55,527 bases of DNA from Pseudomonas japonica (GTDB lineage Bacteria > Pseudomonadota > Gammaproteobacteria > Pseudomonadales > Pseudomonadaceae). This document shows positions 43,986 to 52,800 of the stretch, in pieces. The stretch lies in NCBI RefSeq assembly GCF_013522925.1, contig NZ_JAAMQU010000018.1:1-55527 (forward strand), read 5' to 3'. A program made the translations under genes and the position numbers. Every line of letters begins with the position of its first letter. The first letter of the stretch is position 1. The notes under the pieces are model-generated. The model did no database searches and was not told the origin of the DNA. It worked only from the letters and a program-made list of their open reading frames with translations.

Positions 43986-45337
43986 GGCAGCGAGGCTGCA
44001 GTGTCGGGTTCCGCCTCAGGCTGGGGCTCGGCGCTGTAGTAAACCTTGGGCACGCCCCACAGAATCAACGCCACGGCCACCAGGCTGATAACACTGAGCA
44101 GGTATAGCGCCGGGGTTGCCGCGCCGGTGAGGTCACGCACACGGCCGATCATGAACGGCGCGATGATCCCACCCAGCTGGCCCAGGGAATTGATCAGGGC
44201 GATACCCGCCGCTGCGGCCACACCGCTGAGGAAGCGAGGCGGTATCGTCCAGAAAATGGGCATCCAGGCAATGATGCCCGCCATGATCAGGCTCAACCCC
44301 ACCATCAGCGGTAACAGTTGCCCCGCGGTGATTGCGCACAACAGGTAGCCACCGGCGCACAGCAAGGCGCAGGTCGCCATGTGCCAGCGCCGCTCGCCGC
44401 TGCGGTCCGAGCTGTAGCCCATCAGCAGGTTCACCACCACCGCCACCAGGTACGGCACCATGGTCAGCCAGCCGATATGCAAGGTGTCGGTTACGCCAGC
44501 GCTACGGATCAGCTGGGGCATCCAGAACAGCAACCCGGTAAGGGCCATGACCAGGCAAAGGTAGATCGCGCTCATCACATAGGTAGTGGGCAAGCGCAGC
44601 AGGCTGGCCATGGAGGGTTTGCCGGCCGGTTTCACGTCTTCGGCCATGCGCTGGGCCAGCAGGCGTTTTTCTTGCGCAGTAAGCCAGGGTGCGTCCTCAA
44701 TGCGATCGCTCAGCAGCCAGAACACCACGCCACCCAGCAACATCGAGGGCACGCCCTCTAGCAGGAACAGCCACTTCCAGCCTGCCATGCCCATGGCGCC
44801 GTCCATATGGCCCAGGATCAACCCTGCCAACGGCCCGCCGACGATCCCGCACAGGCAGATCGAGCTTTTGAAATAACCATTCACCCGCCCACGACGGCTG
44901 CTGGGGTACCACTGGGTGAAGTAGTACAGCACCCCTGGTACGAAGCCCGCCTCCATCACCCCGATGAGAAAGCGCAAGGTGTAGAACCAGAACTCGCTCT
45001 GCACAAACATCATGCAGGCCGAGGTGATGCCCCAGGTGACCATGATGCGGGCAATCCACACCCTTGCGCCGATCTTGTGCAGCAGCACGTTGCTCGGCAC
45101 CTCGAACAGGAAGTAACCCACAAAGAACAAACTGGCGCCCAAGCCGTACACGGTGTCGCTGAAGCCCAGGTCGCTTTGCATTTCCAGCTTGGCGAAGCTG
45201 ATGTTCACACGGTCCAGGTAGGCGAAGAGGAAACAAAGGATAAAGAGCGGAACGATGCGCCAGTTCACCTTGCGGTACAGCGCATCTTCCAGGGAACGGG
45301 CATCAACCGCGGGCGACGCGGCAGCAGGTATGGCCAT
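43955..45337 (-). CDS. MFS transporter, ACS family (organic acid:H+ symporter)
   Basis: The permease has 460 residues and 12 helices. LDRVNISFAKLEMQSDLGFS near residue 42 and GYFLFEVPSNVLLHKIGARV are hallmarks of the anion:cation symporter group (phthalate, tartrate, 4-hydroxyphenylacetate). The substrate is unknown. The start at 45337 is preceded by AGAGGTG; the frame to 45394 adds an unlikely extension. The last ten codons run antisense across the end of the oxygenase gene. It is not clearly in an operon. Confidence 0.82.
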   Translation of the reverse strand: MAIPAAASPAVDARSLEDALYRKVNWRIVPLFILCFLFAYLDRVNISFAKLEMQSDLGFSDTVYGLGASLFFVGYFLFEVPSNVLLHKIGARVWIARIMVTWGITSACMMFVQSEFWFYTLRFLIGVMEAGFVPGVLYYFTQWYPSSRRGRVNGYFKSSICLCGIVGGPLAGLILGHMDGAMGMAGWKWLFLLEGVPSMLLGGVVFWLLSDRIEDAPWLTAQEKRLLAQRMAEDVKPAGKPSMASLLRLPTTYVMSAIYLCLVMALTGLLFWMPQLIRSAGVTDTLHIGWLTMVPYLVAVVVNLLMGYSSDRSGERRWHMATCALLCAGGYLLCAITAGQLLPLMVGLSLIMAGIIAWMPIFWTIPPRFLSGVAAAAGIALINSLGQLGGIIAPFMIGRVRDLTGAATPALYLLSVISLVAVALILWGVPKVYYSAEPQPEAEPDTAASLPQGVVSISRR

Positions 45338-45442
45338 GGAACACCTCTTGTTATTGTGGGTGCCGACGTACCGGGCACGGCCCGGAATGACCATATAGTA
45401 ATACTAATTGCTGCCTTCGCCAGTTCCTCGCGGCGCCAGTCG

Positions 45443-46072
45443 TCAGGCTGGGGCTTTACGGCCCAGCAGCAACATCGCACCCGCCAATGCCAGCAGCGAA
45501 GCGCAACAGCGGCTGAATATCGCTTGGGCCGAAGGCCGCTTCAGCAATTGGCGCAGGTGCACCCCAGCACAGGCATAGAGCGCGATGGCTACCCATTCCA
45601 AGAATAGGAACGCTGCGCCCAGCTGCACGAACTGCGCGGCGAAGGGTTGCCCTGCACTTACGAACTGAGGCAGGAAGGCGGTAAAAATTAGTATGGCTTT
45701 TGGGTTGCCTGCGGCGACCAGAAACTCCTGCCGTGCCATTTGCCAGGCGGTAGGAGTGCCTACGGTGGCGCCTCCGGTCTCGACCCCGGCCCCGCTGTTC
45801 CAAAGTTGCCAGGCGAGGTAAAGCAGATACGCCGCGCCCACCATTTTCACCAGCATGAACAGCGTGGCGGACGCCTGAATCACTGCCGCCAGGCCCACCG
45901 AGGCCAGCCCGATCATCCCAGCGAATGCTGCCAGCCGGCCGACGCCCGCCCAGCAGGCACGGCTAAAGCCATAGTGGGTCGCGTTATGTACCGACAACAG
46001 GTTATTGGGGCCCGGGGCCAGGTTCAGGGCGAAGCAGGCGGGCACGAACAGCGCCCAGGTAGACAGGTCCAT
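45443..46072 (-). CDS. LysE-family amino acid exporter
   Basis: The protein has 209 residues with five to six hydrophobic segments. The family signature is ALNLAPGPNNLLSVHNATHY near residue 15, and VAAGNPKAILIFTAFLPQFV follows around residue 115. LysE/RhtB proteins export amino acids or homoserine lactones and help relieve excess. AAAGG precedes the ATG at 46072. It lies 105 bases from the start of the MFS gene on the same strand. The substrate cannot be determined. Confidence 0.83.
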   Translation of the reverse strand: MDLSTWALFVPACFALNLAPGPNNLLSVHNATHYGFSRACWAGVGRLAAFAGMIGLASVGLAAVIQASATLFMLVKMVGAAYLLYLAWQLWNSGAGVETGGATVGTPTAWQMARQEFLVAAGNPKAILIFTAFLPQFVSAGQPFAAQFVQLGAAFLFLEWVAIALYACAGVHLRQLLKRPSAQAIFSRCCASLLALAGAMLLLGRKAPA

Positions 46073-46283
46073 GTCGGTGCCTTTGCAGGGGTCGGGTTGC
46101 CAAGAGTAGGCCTTCGCAAAGGCTCCCCACAAGGCCTGCAACCACGGCGCTTGACGCCCGCCTGGCGCATTCAGGCTTTGCAAGATTAACCAAACGTTAC
46201 ACAATCGCGGCTTTTTTTATGGGCCGCCCTGCTCTCGCAGCGGTTTGCGGCCGTGCTTGAAGCCTTGCTAACGGAGACCCCGA

Positions 46284-47543
46284 ATGACTCAGCAGGCCAC
46301 TGCCACCCAAGCCACCCCCGTCGCTCTAGCGCGCTGGGGCCGAGACGAAACCACCTGGATGCTCGGCCTGTTCGGCACCGCCATCGGCGCCGGTACGCTG
46401 TTTCTGCCTATCAACGCCGGCGTCGGCGGGTTCTGGCCGCTGCTGATCCTGGCGCTGCTGGCCTTCCCGATGACGTACTACGCGCACCGCGGGCTTACCC
46501 GTTTCGTGCTGTCGGGGCGTGATGGCGCCGACATCACCGGCGTGGTGGAAGAGCACTTCGGCAAGAAAGCCGGAACGCTGATCACGCTGCTGTATTTCTT
46601 CGCGATCTTCCCCATCCTGCTGATCTACAGCGTGGCCCTGACCAACACCGTGGGCAGCTTTCTCGAGCACCAGCTGCACGTCACGCCACCCCCTCGCTCG
46701 GTGCTGGCTGCCTTGCTGATCGTTGGGCTGATGATCGTGGTGCGCTGCGGCGAGGCGGTCATCGTGAAGGTGATGAGCCTGCTGGTGTACCCCTTCATTG
46801 CCGCGCTGGTGTTGCTGGGGCTGTTCCTTGTGCCCCACTGGACCGGGGGCATCCCGGCCACCGCCGGCAACGTCCCGCCTGCCGCCTCCCTGGTGCATAC
46901 CCTGTGGCTGGCCATTCCTGTGATGGTGTTTTCGTTCAACCACTCGCCGATCATTTCGGCCTTCGCCGTGGACCGCAAACGGGCCTGGGGTGATGCCGCT
47001 GAACCGCGCTGCAGCCGAGTGCTGGCCCGCGCGCACGGGTTGATGGTAGTGACGGTGATGTTCTTCGTGTTCAGTTGCGTGCTGGTGCTGTCGCCCGAGC
47101 AACTGGCGGAAGCCAAGGCGCAGAACCTGTCGATCCTCTCGTACCTGGCCAACCATTTCAGCAACCCGACTATCGCCTTCGCCGCGCCCATCATCGCCGT
47201 GGTAGCGATCGCCAAATCCTTCCTCGGCCATTACATCGGCGCCAGCGAAGGCCTGCACGGGCTGCTGGCCAAGCGTGGGCGCGGCGCCAGCAAGGGCCGG
47301 GATCGCATGGTGGCGGTAGCCATGGCGGTGGTGTGCTGGGCGGTGGCAACCCTGAACCCAAGCATCTTGGGCATGATTGAAACCCTCGGCGGCCCGGTGA
47401 TCGCGGCCATCCTGTTCCTGATGCCGATGTACGCCGTGCGCCGTGTACCCGCCCTGCGCCAATACGCCGGCCAGTGGTCCAACGTATTTGTGGTGGTGAT
47501 CGGCCTGGTGTCCATTTCGGCGCTGGTGTATTCGCTGGTTTGA
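46284..47543 (+). CDS. HAAAP-family amino acid permease (SdaC/serine-threonine type)
   Basis: The proton symporter has 419 residues and 11 predicted helices. The opening WMLGLFGTAIGAGTLFLPIN and the later AIPVMVFSFNHSPIISAFAV match serine transporters of the SdaC/DlsT group. It should import L-serine or threonine. GGAG lies 8 bases before the ATG. Upstream is the divergent LysE-type exporter. The gene is followed by an inverted REP pair. Confidence 0.83.
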   Translation: MTQQATATQATPVALARWGRDETTWMLGLFGTAIGAGTLFLPINAGVGGFWPLLILALLAFPMTYYAHRGLTRFVLSGRDGADITGVVEEHFGKKAGTLITLLYFFAIFPILLIYSVALTNTVGSFLEHQLHVTPPPRSVLAALLIVGLMIVVRCGEAVIVKVMSLLVYPFIAALVLLGLFLVPHWTGGIPATAGNVPPAASLVHTLWLAIPVMVFSFNHSPIISAFAVDRKRAWGDAAEPRCSRVLARAHGLMVVTVMFFVFSCVLVLSPEQLAEAKAQNLSILSYLANHFSNPTIAFAAPIIAVVAIAKSFLGHYIGASEGLHGLLAKRGRGASKGRDRMVAVAMAVVCWAVATLNPSILGMIETLGGPVIAAILFLMPMYAVRRVPALRQYAGQWSNVFVVVIGLVSISALVYSLV

Positions 47544-47596
47544 GGCCTCTAACCCTTGCGGGAAGCAACTGTCTTGGGCTGTTTTCGAAAGACCTT

Positions 47597-47669
47597 ATTC
47601 GCGAGCTCCGCCTGCGGCTCCCACAATTGCACGCCGGACACCGTGGGAAGCGGGCGCTAGCTCGCGAAT
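47597..47669. repeat. Inverted REP pair (REPIN-like)
   Basis: ATTCGCGAGCT (47597-47607) and AGCTCGCGAAT (47659-47669) are perfect 11-bp inverted arms; inside them GGCTCCCAC and GTGGGAAGC also pair. The arms resemble the Pseudomonas REP core (TGTGGGAGC...GCTCGCGAA). The element sits between two convergent genes, the usual REPIN location. Confidence 0.7.
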
Positions 47670-47693
47670 GTCGGGTTGAGCTGCCCCATAGGG

Positions 47694-48614
47694 TTAATAC
47701 ACAAACCCCTGCCCCAGCTCGGCCTGCATCCAGTCCAGAAAGCGCCGCACCCTCGGAAAGTTGGCGTGGGCCCGAGGGAATACCAGGTGGTGGGCGGTGA
47801 TGGCCGCGCTTAGCCCCTCGCCCACCTCCACCAGGCTGCCGCGCGCAAGGTAGGCCTGGGCGAGCAAAGTGCTTTCCAACGCAAAACCCAGCCCATGGCT
47901 GGCGGCTTCGAGCGTCATGTAGGAGCGGTCGAAGCTCAACGAGTAGGGTTGCTCAGGCCGGGCCAGGCCGTGCTGGGCGAACATCTGCGGCCATTTCACC
48001 AAAGTCGCCTCGGAGAGAATCAGCGGGGCGCTCAGCAGGTCGCCCATCCGCCGCACCGGCCACTTTTCCAGCAGCCCGGGCGACGCCAGCACGGCGATCC
48101 GCTCCTGGGGCACAGTGCGCACTTCGAAGCTGGGCCAATTGGGCAGCCCATGGCGGATGTCCAGGTCGATCTTGTCGCGGCTGAAGTGCAGCGACTCATA
48201 CGAACACGACAGGTTGAGCTGGATGTCCGGGTGGCTCAGGCGAAACGCTTCCAGCCGCGGCATCAGCCACAGCAGGCCGAAGCTGGGCGAGGAATGCAGG
48301 CGCAGGCAATCCAGGCTCTGGTCGCTGGTGGCCCGTTCCGTGGCAACGGTCAGGCTGTGCAGCAGCCCGGACACATCCAGCAAGTACTGCTCACCTACCG
48401 GCGTAAGCGTTACGCCCCGGGCGGTACGCAGGAACAGCGGTCGCCCGATCAAAGCTTCCAGGTTCGCCAATTGATGGCTCACGGCCGAAGGCGTGAGGTT
48501 GAGCACTTCGGCCGCGCGGGCAACGTTGCCGAAGCGGGCAATCTGCTCGAAGGCTTGAAGGGCTTTCAGCGGTGGCAGCGTCAGGGAGCTGTTGTCTGGC
48601 AGAGGCATGGTCAT
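47694..48614 (-). CDS. LysR-family transcriptional regulator
   Basis: The regulator has 306 residues. The helix-turn-helix at about residues 13-70 contains VARAAEVLNLTPSAVSHQLA and LEALIGRPLFLR, followed by the two-lobed inducer-binding domain. It resembles the GcvA-like subgroup. The start at 48614 (MTMPLP) precedes the DNA-binding domain closely; a second ATG lies two codons later. It is divergent from the SDR gene, with a 12-bp palindrome between them, and is the likely regulator of the transketolase operon. Confidence 0.87.
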   Translation of the reverse strand: MTMPLPDNSSLTLPPLKALQAFEQIARFGNVARAAEVLNLTPSAVSHQLANLEALIGRPLFLRTARGVTLTPVGEQYLLDVSGLLHSLTVATERATSDQSLDCLRLHSSPSFGLLWLMPRLEAFRLSHPDIQLNLSCSYESLHFSRDKIDLDIRHGLPNWPSFEVRTVPQERIAVLASPGLLEKWPVRRMGDLLSAPLILSEATLVKWPQMFAQHGLARPEQPYSLSFDRSYMTLEAASHGLGFALESTLLAQAYLARGSLVEVGEGLSAAITAHHLVFPRAHANFPRVRRFLDWMQAELGQGFVY

Positions 48615-48664
48615 GTTCTTGTAGTGGACACGGCGTATCGCGTGGCTCCCGCATTCAAGCATTG

Positions 48665-48676
48665 ATGCGTACGCAT
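48665..48676. promoter_or_regulatory. Palindromic operator between lysR-type gene and SDR operon
   Basis: ATGCGTACGCAT is a perfect 12-bp palindrome. T48663 and A75 of the same block also satisfy the T-N11-A rule of LysR sites. It lies 50 bases from the regulator start and 128 from the SDR start. Confidence 0.5.
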
Positions 48677-48803
48677 GGCGAGTGCTGAATTTTTTTCAGC
48701 GCCGAGTGAGCGGGGCTACCTTGCTGGCCTTGGACGGCAGGCGGAAGCTGAGCCCATCGATTCGAACGGATCGACCCTACAAAAACAATCAGAGGGTGCT
48801 CTC

Positions 48804-49553
48804 ATGCTTCTCCAAGGCAAGGTTGCAATCATCACTGGCGCTGCCTCCGCTCGCGGCATCGGCCGCGCTACCGCTATCGTCTTCGCCCGCCACGGCGCAC
48901 GCGTCGCCATTCTCGACCTGGATGCCGCAGCCGCCCGCGATGCCGCTGCCTCCTTGGGCGAGGGCCACCTGGGCCTGGGCGCCAACGTGGCCGATGAAGC
49001 CGCTGCCCAAGGCGCTGTGGCCCAGGCATTGGAGCACTTCGGGCGCATCGACGTGCTGATCAACAACGCCGGCATCACCCAGCCACTGAAAACCCTGGAC
49101 ATCCGCGGCAGCGACTACGACAAGGTGCTGGACGTGAGCCTGCGCGGCACGTTGCTCATGTCTCAGGCAGTGATCCCCGCCATGCGCGAGCAAGGCGGTG
49201 GCAGCATCGTGTGCATGTCTTCGGTGTCTGCCCAGCGCGGCGGGGGCATCTTCGGCGGCCCCCACTACAGCGCAGCCAAGGCCGGCGTACTGGGGCTTGC
49301 CAAGGCGATGGCGAGGGAGTTCGGCCCGGCCCAGATCCGCGTCAACTCGATCGCGCCGGGGTTGATCCACACCGACATCACCGGTGGCCTGATGCAGGAT
49401 GAACGGCGCCACGCCATTATCGAAGGCATCCCGTTGGGCCGCCTGGGCGCGGCGGACGACGTGGCCAACGCGGCGCTGTTCCTGGCCAGCGACCTCTCGG
49501 CTTACCTCACCGGTATTACCCTGGACGTGAACGGTGGCATGTTGATTCACTGA
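48804..49553 (+). CDS. Short-chain dehydrogenase/reductase (SDR)
   Basis: The classical SDR has 249 residues: TGAASARGIG (11-20) for the cofactor, Asp40 after the second strand indicating NAD(H) preference, NNAG (87-90), and catalytic Y155-x3-K159 with Ser142 or a neighbour. It is the first gene of the operon controlled by the divergent LysR regulator; AGAGGG precedes the ATG. It probably oxidises an alcohol or sugar taken up by the next gene's permease. A perfect hairpin follows. Confidence 0.86.
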   Translation: MLLQGKVAIITGAASARGIGRATAIVFARHGARVAILDLDAAAARDAAASLGEGHLGLGANVADEAAAQGAVAQALEHFGRIDVLINNAGITQPLKTLDIRGSDYDKVLDVSLRGTLLMSQAVIPAMREQGGGSIVCMSSVSAQRGGGIFGGPHYSAAKAGVLGLAKAMAREFGPAQIRVNSIAPGLIHTDITGGLMQDERRHAIIEGIPLGRLGAADDVANAALFLASDLSAYLTGITLDVNGGMLIH

Positions 49554-49581
49554 AGTCGCCGCGGTTCTGTATCAGCGATGC

Positions 49582-49600
49582 GCCAGGTGATTCACCTGGC
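49582..49600 (+). repeat. Hairpin between SDR and MFS genes
   Basis: GCCAGGTGATTCACCTGGC is a perfect 9-1-9 inverted repeat, 27 bases before the MFS start. There is no T run. It may be an operator or an mRNA processing/stability element. Confidence 0.5.
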
Positions 49601-49627
49601 CTGCGATAACAACAAGAGATCAGACCC

Positions 49628-50935
49628 ATGACCACCCTCACCCTCGAAGCGGCCACGAGCGTTCGCTCGTCCGCGTACCGCAAAACCGCCTGGCGGCTGA
49701 TGCCCTTCCTGATGCTGTGCTACCTGTGCGCCTACCTGGACCGGGTAAATGTGGGCTTCGCCAAGCTGCAGATGATGAACGACCTGGCCCTGAGCGAGAC
49801 GGTGTACGGCCTGGGTGCTGGCATGTTCTTCATCGGCTACTTTTTCTGCGAAGTGCCCAGCAACATCATCCTGCACAAAGTGGGTGCGCGCCGCTGGATC
49901 GCCCGCATCATGATCAGCTGGGGGCTCATTTCGGCGCTGTTCGCCTTCGTCGACACCGCCTGGCAGTTCTATACGCTGCGGTTCTTCCTTGGTGTCGCCG
50001 AAGCGGGGCTCGCACCCGGCCTGCTGCTGTACCTCACCTATTGGTTCCCTTCCTATCGCCGGGCTCGCCGGGCGCGCATGACCGTGCTGTGGTTCGTGGC
50101 CATTCCGTTGTCGGGGATGATCGGCGGGCCGTTGTCGGGCTGGATCATGAACCACTTTGCCGGCGTGCACGGATGGGCGGGCTGGCAATGGATGTTTGCG
50201 CTTGAAGCGGTGCCTACGGTGCTAGTGGGAATATTGGTGCTCAGCTACCTCAAGGACGGCGTGCATCAAGCCACATGGCTCGATGACGACGAAAAAGCCC
50301 TGATCAGCCGTGAGCTGGCCGAAGACGAGCAGAAAAAAGTTACCCACGCCTCCCCCGCCGCCTTCATCCGAGACCGCCGCCTGTGGTTGCTCGCCGGGAT
50401 CTATTTCTGCGTGGTGATGGGCCAGTACGCGATCACCTTCTGGCTGCCTACCCTGGTGCGCAATGCCGGGGTGTCCGACCCGCTGCACATCGGCCTGCTC
50501 ACCAGCCTGCCCTACTTGTGCGCCATTGCCGCGATGCTGCTGGCTGGGCGTAGCGGCGACAAACACCGCGAGCGGCGCTGGCACCTGATCGTGCCCATGC
50601 TGGCCGGCGCCCTGGGCCTGACCCTGGCTGCGCTCATGGGCAGCAGTGTGGTGCTGTCGATCCTCAGCCTGTGCCTGGCCGCTGCGGGCGTGCTGTCTGC
50701 CTCGTCGATGTTCTGGATGCTACCTACCACCTTGCTGGGGGGCGTGTCCGCCGCCGCCGGCATCGCCGCCGTGAACAGCTTCGCCAACCTGGCCGGCTTC
50801 TGCTCGCCCTACCTGATCGGCTGGATCACCACCAGCACCGGCTCCAGCGCGATCGGCATGTACCTGATCACCGGCGTGCTGTGCTTCGGCGCCAGCCTGG
50901 TGCTGCGCGTACCCGCCTCGCTGGTCAACCGTTAA
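49628..50935 (+). CDS. MFS transporter, ACS family
   Basis: The permease has 435 residues and 12 helices. LDRVNVGFAKLQMMNDLALS and GYFFCEVPSNIILHKVGARR identify the anion:cation symporter group. It is in an operon with an SDR, a split transketolase and an esterase, so it probably imports their common substrate, likely a carboxylated or ester compound. AGAG lies upstream of the ATG. The gap to the next gene is 17 bases. Confidence 0.84.
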   Translation: MTTLTLEAATSVRSSAYRKTAWRLMPFLMLCYLCAYLDRVNVGFAKLQMMNDLALSETVYGLGAGMFFIGYFFCEVPSNIILHKVGARRWIARIMISWGLISALFAFVDTAWQFYTLRFFLGVAEAGLAPGLLLYLTYWFPSYRRARRARMTVLWFVAIPLSGMIGGPLSGWIMNHFAGVHGWAGWQWMFALEAVPTVLVGILVLSYLKDGVHQATWLDDDEKALISRELAEDEQKKVTHASPAAFIRDRRLWLLAGIYFCVVMGQYAITFWLPTLVRNAGVSDPLHIGLLTSLPYLCAIAAMLLAGRSGDKHRERRWHLIVPMLAGALGLTLAALMGSSVVLSILSLCLAAAGVLSASSMFWMLPTTLLGGVSAAAGIAAVNSFANLAGFCSPYLIGWITTSTGSSAIGMYLITGVLCFGASLVLRVPASLVNR

Positions 50936-50952
50936 GCCACTGGAGACACCTT

Positions 50953-51795
50953 ATGAGCGCTTTACCTAACCTCTCGCCCACGCTGCGTGACCGCGCCTAC
51001 AACATTCGCCGCCACGCCCTGCGCATGGGCCAGGTGCAAGGCCAGGGGTACGTCGGCCAGGCCCTCGGCGCCGCCGACCTGCTGGCCGTGGCGTACTTCC
51101 ACGCCATGCGCTACCAGCCCCATGACCCTGAGTGGGAAGGCCGTGACCGCTTTTACCTGTCCATCGGCCACTACGCTATCGCTTTGTATGCAGCGCTGAT
51201 CGAGGCCGAAATCATCCCTCTGGAGGAGCTGGAAACCTACGGCGCCGACGACAGCCGCCTGCCGATGTCAGGCATGGCCGCCTACACCCCTGGCATGGAG
51301 ATCACCGGTGGCTCGCTGGGCCATGGGCTGGGCATCGCGGTGGGGGCGTGCCTGGGCCTCAAACGCAAGGGTTCGGACAGCTTCGTGTACAACCTGCTGT
51401 CCGACGGTGAACTGAACGAAGGCTCCACTTGGGAAGCGGTGATGTCGGCGTCTCACTGGCGGCTGAACAACCTCATTGCGATCGTGGACGTGAACAATCA
51501 GCAGGCCGACGGCCATTCCAGCGAAGTCCTCGCCTTCGAGCCCATCGTCGACCGCTGGCAGGCCTTCGGCTGGTTCACCCAACGGGTGGATGGCAATGAC
51601 CTGGATGCGTTGGTCGGCGCCTTCGATGCCGCGCGTGCCCACAACGGTGCTCAGCCCCGAGTAATTATCTGCGATACCCGCATGGGCAAAGGCGTGCCCT
51701 TCCTGGAAGCCCGGGAAAAGACACACTTCATTCGCGTGGACGAACATGAATGGGACCAGGCGCTGGCGCTGCTGGACCAGGAGAAAACCGTATGA
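50953..51795 (+). CDS. Transketolase, N-terminal (thiamine diphosphate-binding) subunit
   Basis: The protein has 280 residues, the size of split transketolase subunit A. The thiamine-diphosphate motif is SDGELNEG (150-157) ending near NNLIAIVDVNN; the usual first Gly of GDGE is Ser. ITGGSLGHGLGIAVG (117-131) is typical. With the next gene it should transfer two-carbon ketol units. Its stop overlaps the next start by four bases. Split transketolases can act on non-phosphorylated or unusual ketoses; no sugar kinase is in the cluster. Confidence 0.87.
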   Translation: MSALPNLSPTLRDRAYNIRRHALRMGQVQGQGYVGQALGAADLLAVAYFHAMRYQPHDPEWEGRDRFYLSIGHYAIALYAALIEAEIIPLEELETYGADDSRLPMSGMAAYTPGMEITGGSLGHGLGIAVGACLGLKRKGSDSFVYNLLSDGELNEGSTWEAVMSASHWRLNNLIAIVDVNNQQADGHSSEVLAFEPIVDRWQAFGWFTQRVDGNDLDALVGAFDAARAHNGAQPRVIICDTRMGKGVPFLEAREKTHFIRVDEHEWDQALALLDQEKTV

Positions 51796-52799
51796 GCACC
51801 TTCAAAGCCCCTGCTTCCACCGGCAAACGCCTCACCACCAGTGCGATGATTGCCTCGATCGCTGCCGAGGGCCAGGCCACTCGCTCCGCCCCGTTCGGCC
51901 ACGCCCTCGCCGCACTGGCGGACGAACGCAGCGATATTGTCGGGTTGTCGGCGGACCTGTCCAAATACACCGACCTGCACATCTTCGCCAAAGCTCACCC
52001 CGGCCGTTTCTATCAGATGGGCATGGCCGAGCAGTTGTTGATGAGCGCCGCCGCCGGCATGGCCCGCGAAGGCTGCGTGCCGTTCGCCACCACCTACGCG
52101 GTGTTCGCATCGCGGCGCGCCTATGACTTCATCTGCATGGCCATCGCCGAAGAAAACCTCAACGTGAAGATCGTCTGCGGCCTGCCCGGGCTCACCACCG
52201 GCTACGGCCCCAGCCACCAGGCCACGGACGACCTGGCGATCTTCCGCGCCATGCCCAACCTGATGATCCTGGACCCCTGCGACGCGCTGGAAATCGAGCA
52301 GGCCGTGCCTGCCATCGCCGCCCACCAGGGGCCGGTGTACATGCGCCTGCTGCGCGGCAACGTGCCGCTGGTGCTGGACGAATACGGCTACCAGTTAGAG
52401 ATCGGCAAGGCGAAAACCCTGCGCACCGGCAATGACGTGTTGATCATCTCCACTGGGCTGATGACCATGCGCGCGCTGGAAGCGGCCGAGCAGCTGCGGG
52501 CCGACGGCATCGACGTGGCTGTGCAGCACGTGCCCACGATCAAGCCGCTGGACACCGCCAGCATCCTGGCCGAGGCGCGCAAACCAGGGCGGCTGGTGGT
52601 GACCGCTGAAAACCACTCGGAGATCGGTGGCCTGGGTGAGGCGGTGGCGGGCGTGCTGCTGCGCAACGGCGTAACGCCCACCTTCCGCCAGATCGCCCTG
52701 CCGGACGCCTTCCTCGATGCCGGCGCCTTGCCCACCCTGCACGACCGCTACGGGATATCCACAACCGCCGTGTGCGCGCGCATCAAGGCCTGGCTGTGA
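51792..52799 (+). CDS. Transketolase, C-terminal (pyrimidine-binding) subunit
   Basis: The protein has 335 residues and resembles transketolase subunit B. MGMAEQLLMSAAAGMAREG carries the Glu that activates thiamine diphosphate, and PSHQATDDLAIFRAMPNLMI follows. The C-terminal domain contains VTAENHSEIGGLGEAVAG. It overlaps the A-subunit stop (ATGA), which ensures equal synthesis. The esterase begins one base after its stop. Confidence 0.87.
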   Translation: MSTFKAPASTGKRLTTSAMIASIAAEGQATRSAPFGHALAALADERSDIVGLSADLSKYTDLHIFAKAHPGRFYQMGMAEQLLMSAAAGMAREGCVPFATTYAVFASRRAYDFICMAIAEENLNVKIVCGLPGLTTGYGPSHQATDDLAIFRAMPNLMILDPCDALEIEQAVPAIAAHQGPVYMRLLRGNVPLVLDEYGYQLEIGKAKTLRTGNDVLIISTGLMTMRALEAAEQLRADGIDVAVQHVPTIKPLDTASILAEARKPGRLVVTAENHSEIGGLGEAVAGVLLRNGVTPTFRQIALPDAFLDAGALPTLHDRYGISTTAVCARIKAWL

Positions 52800-52800
52800 C

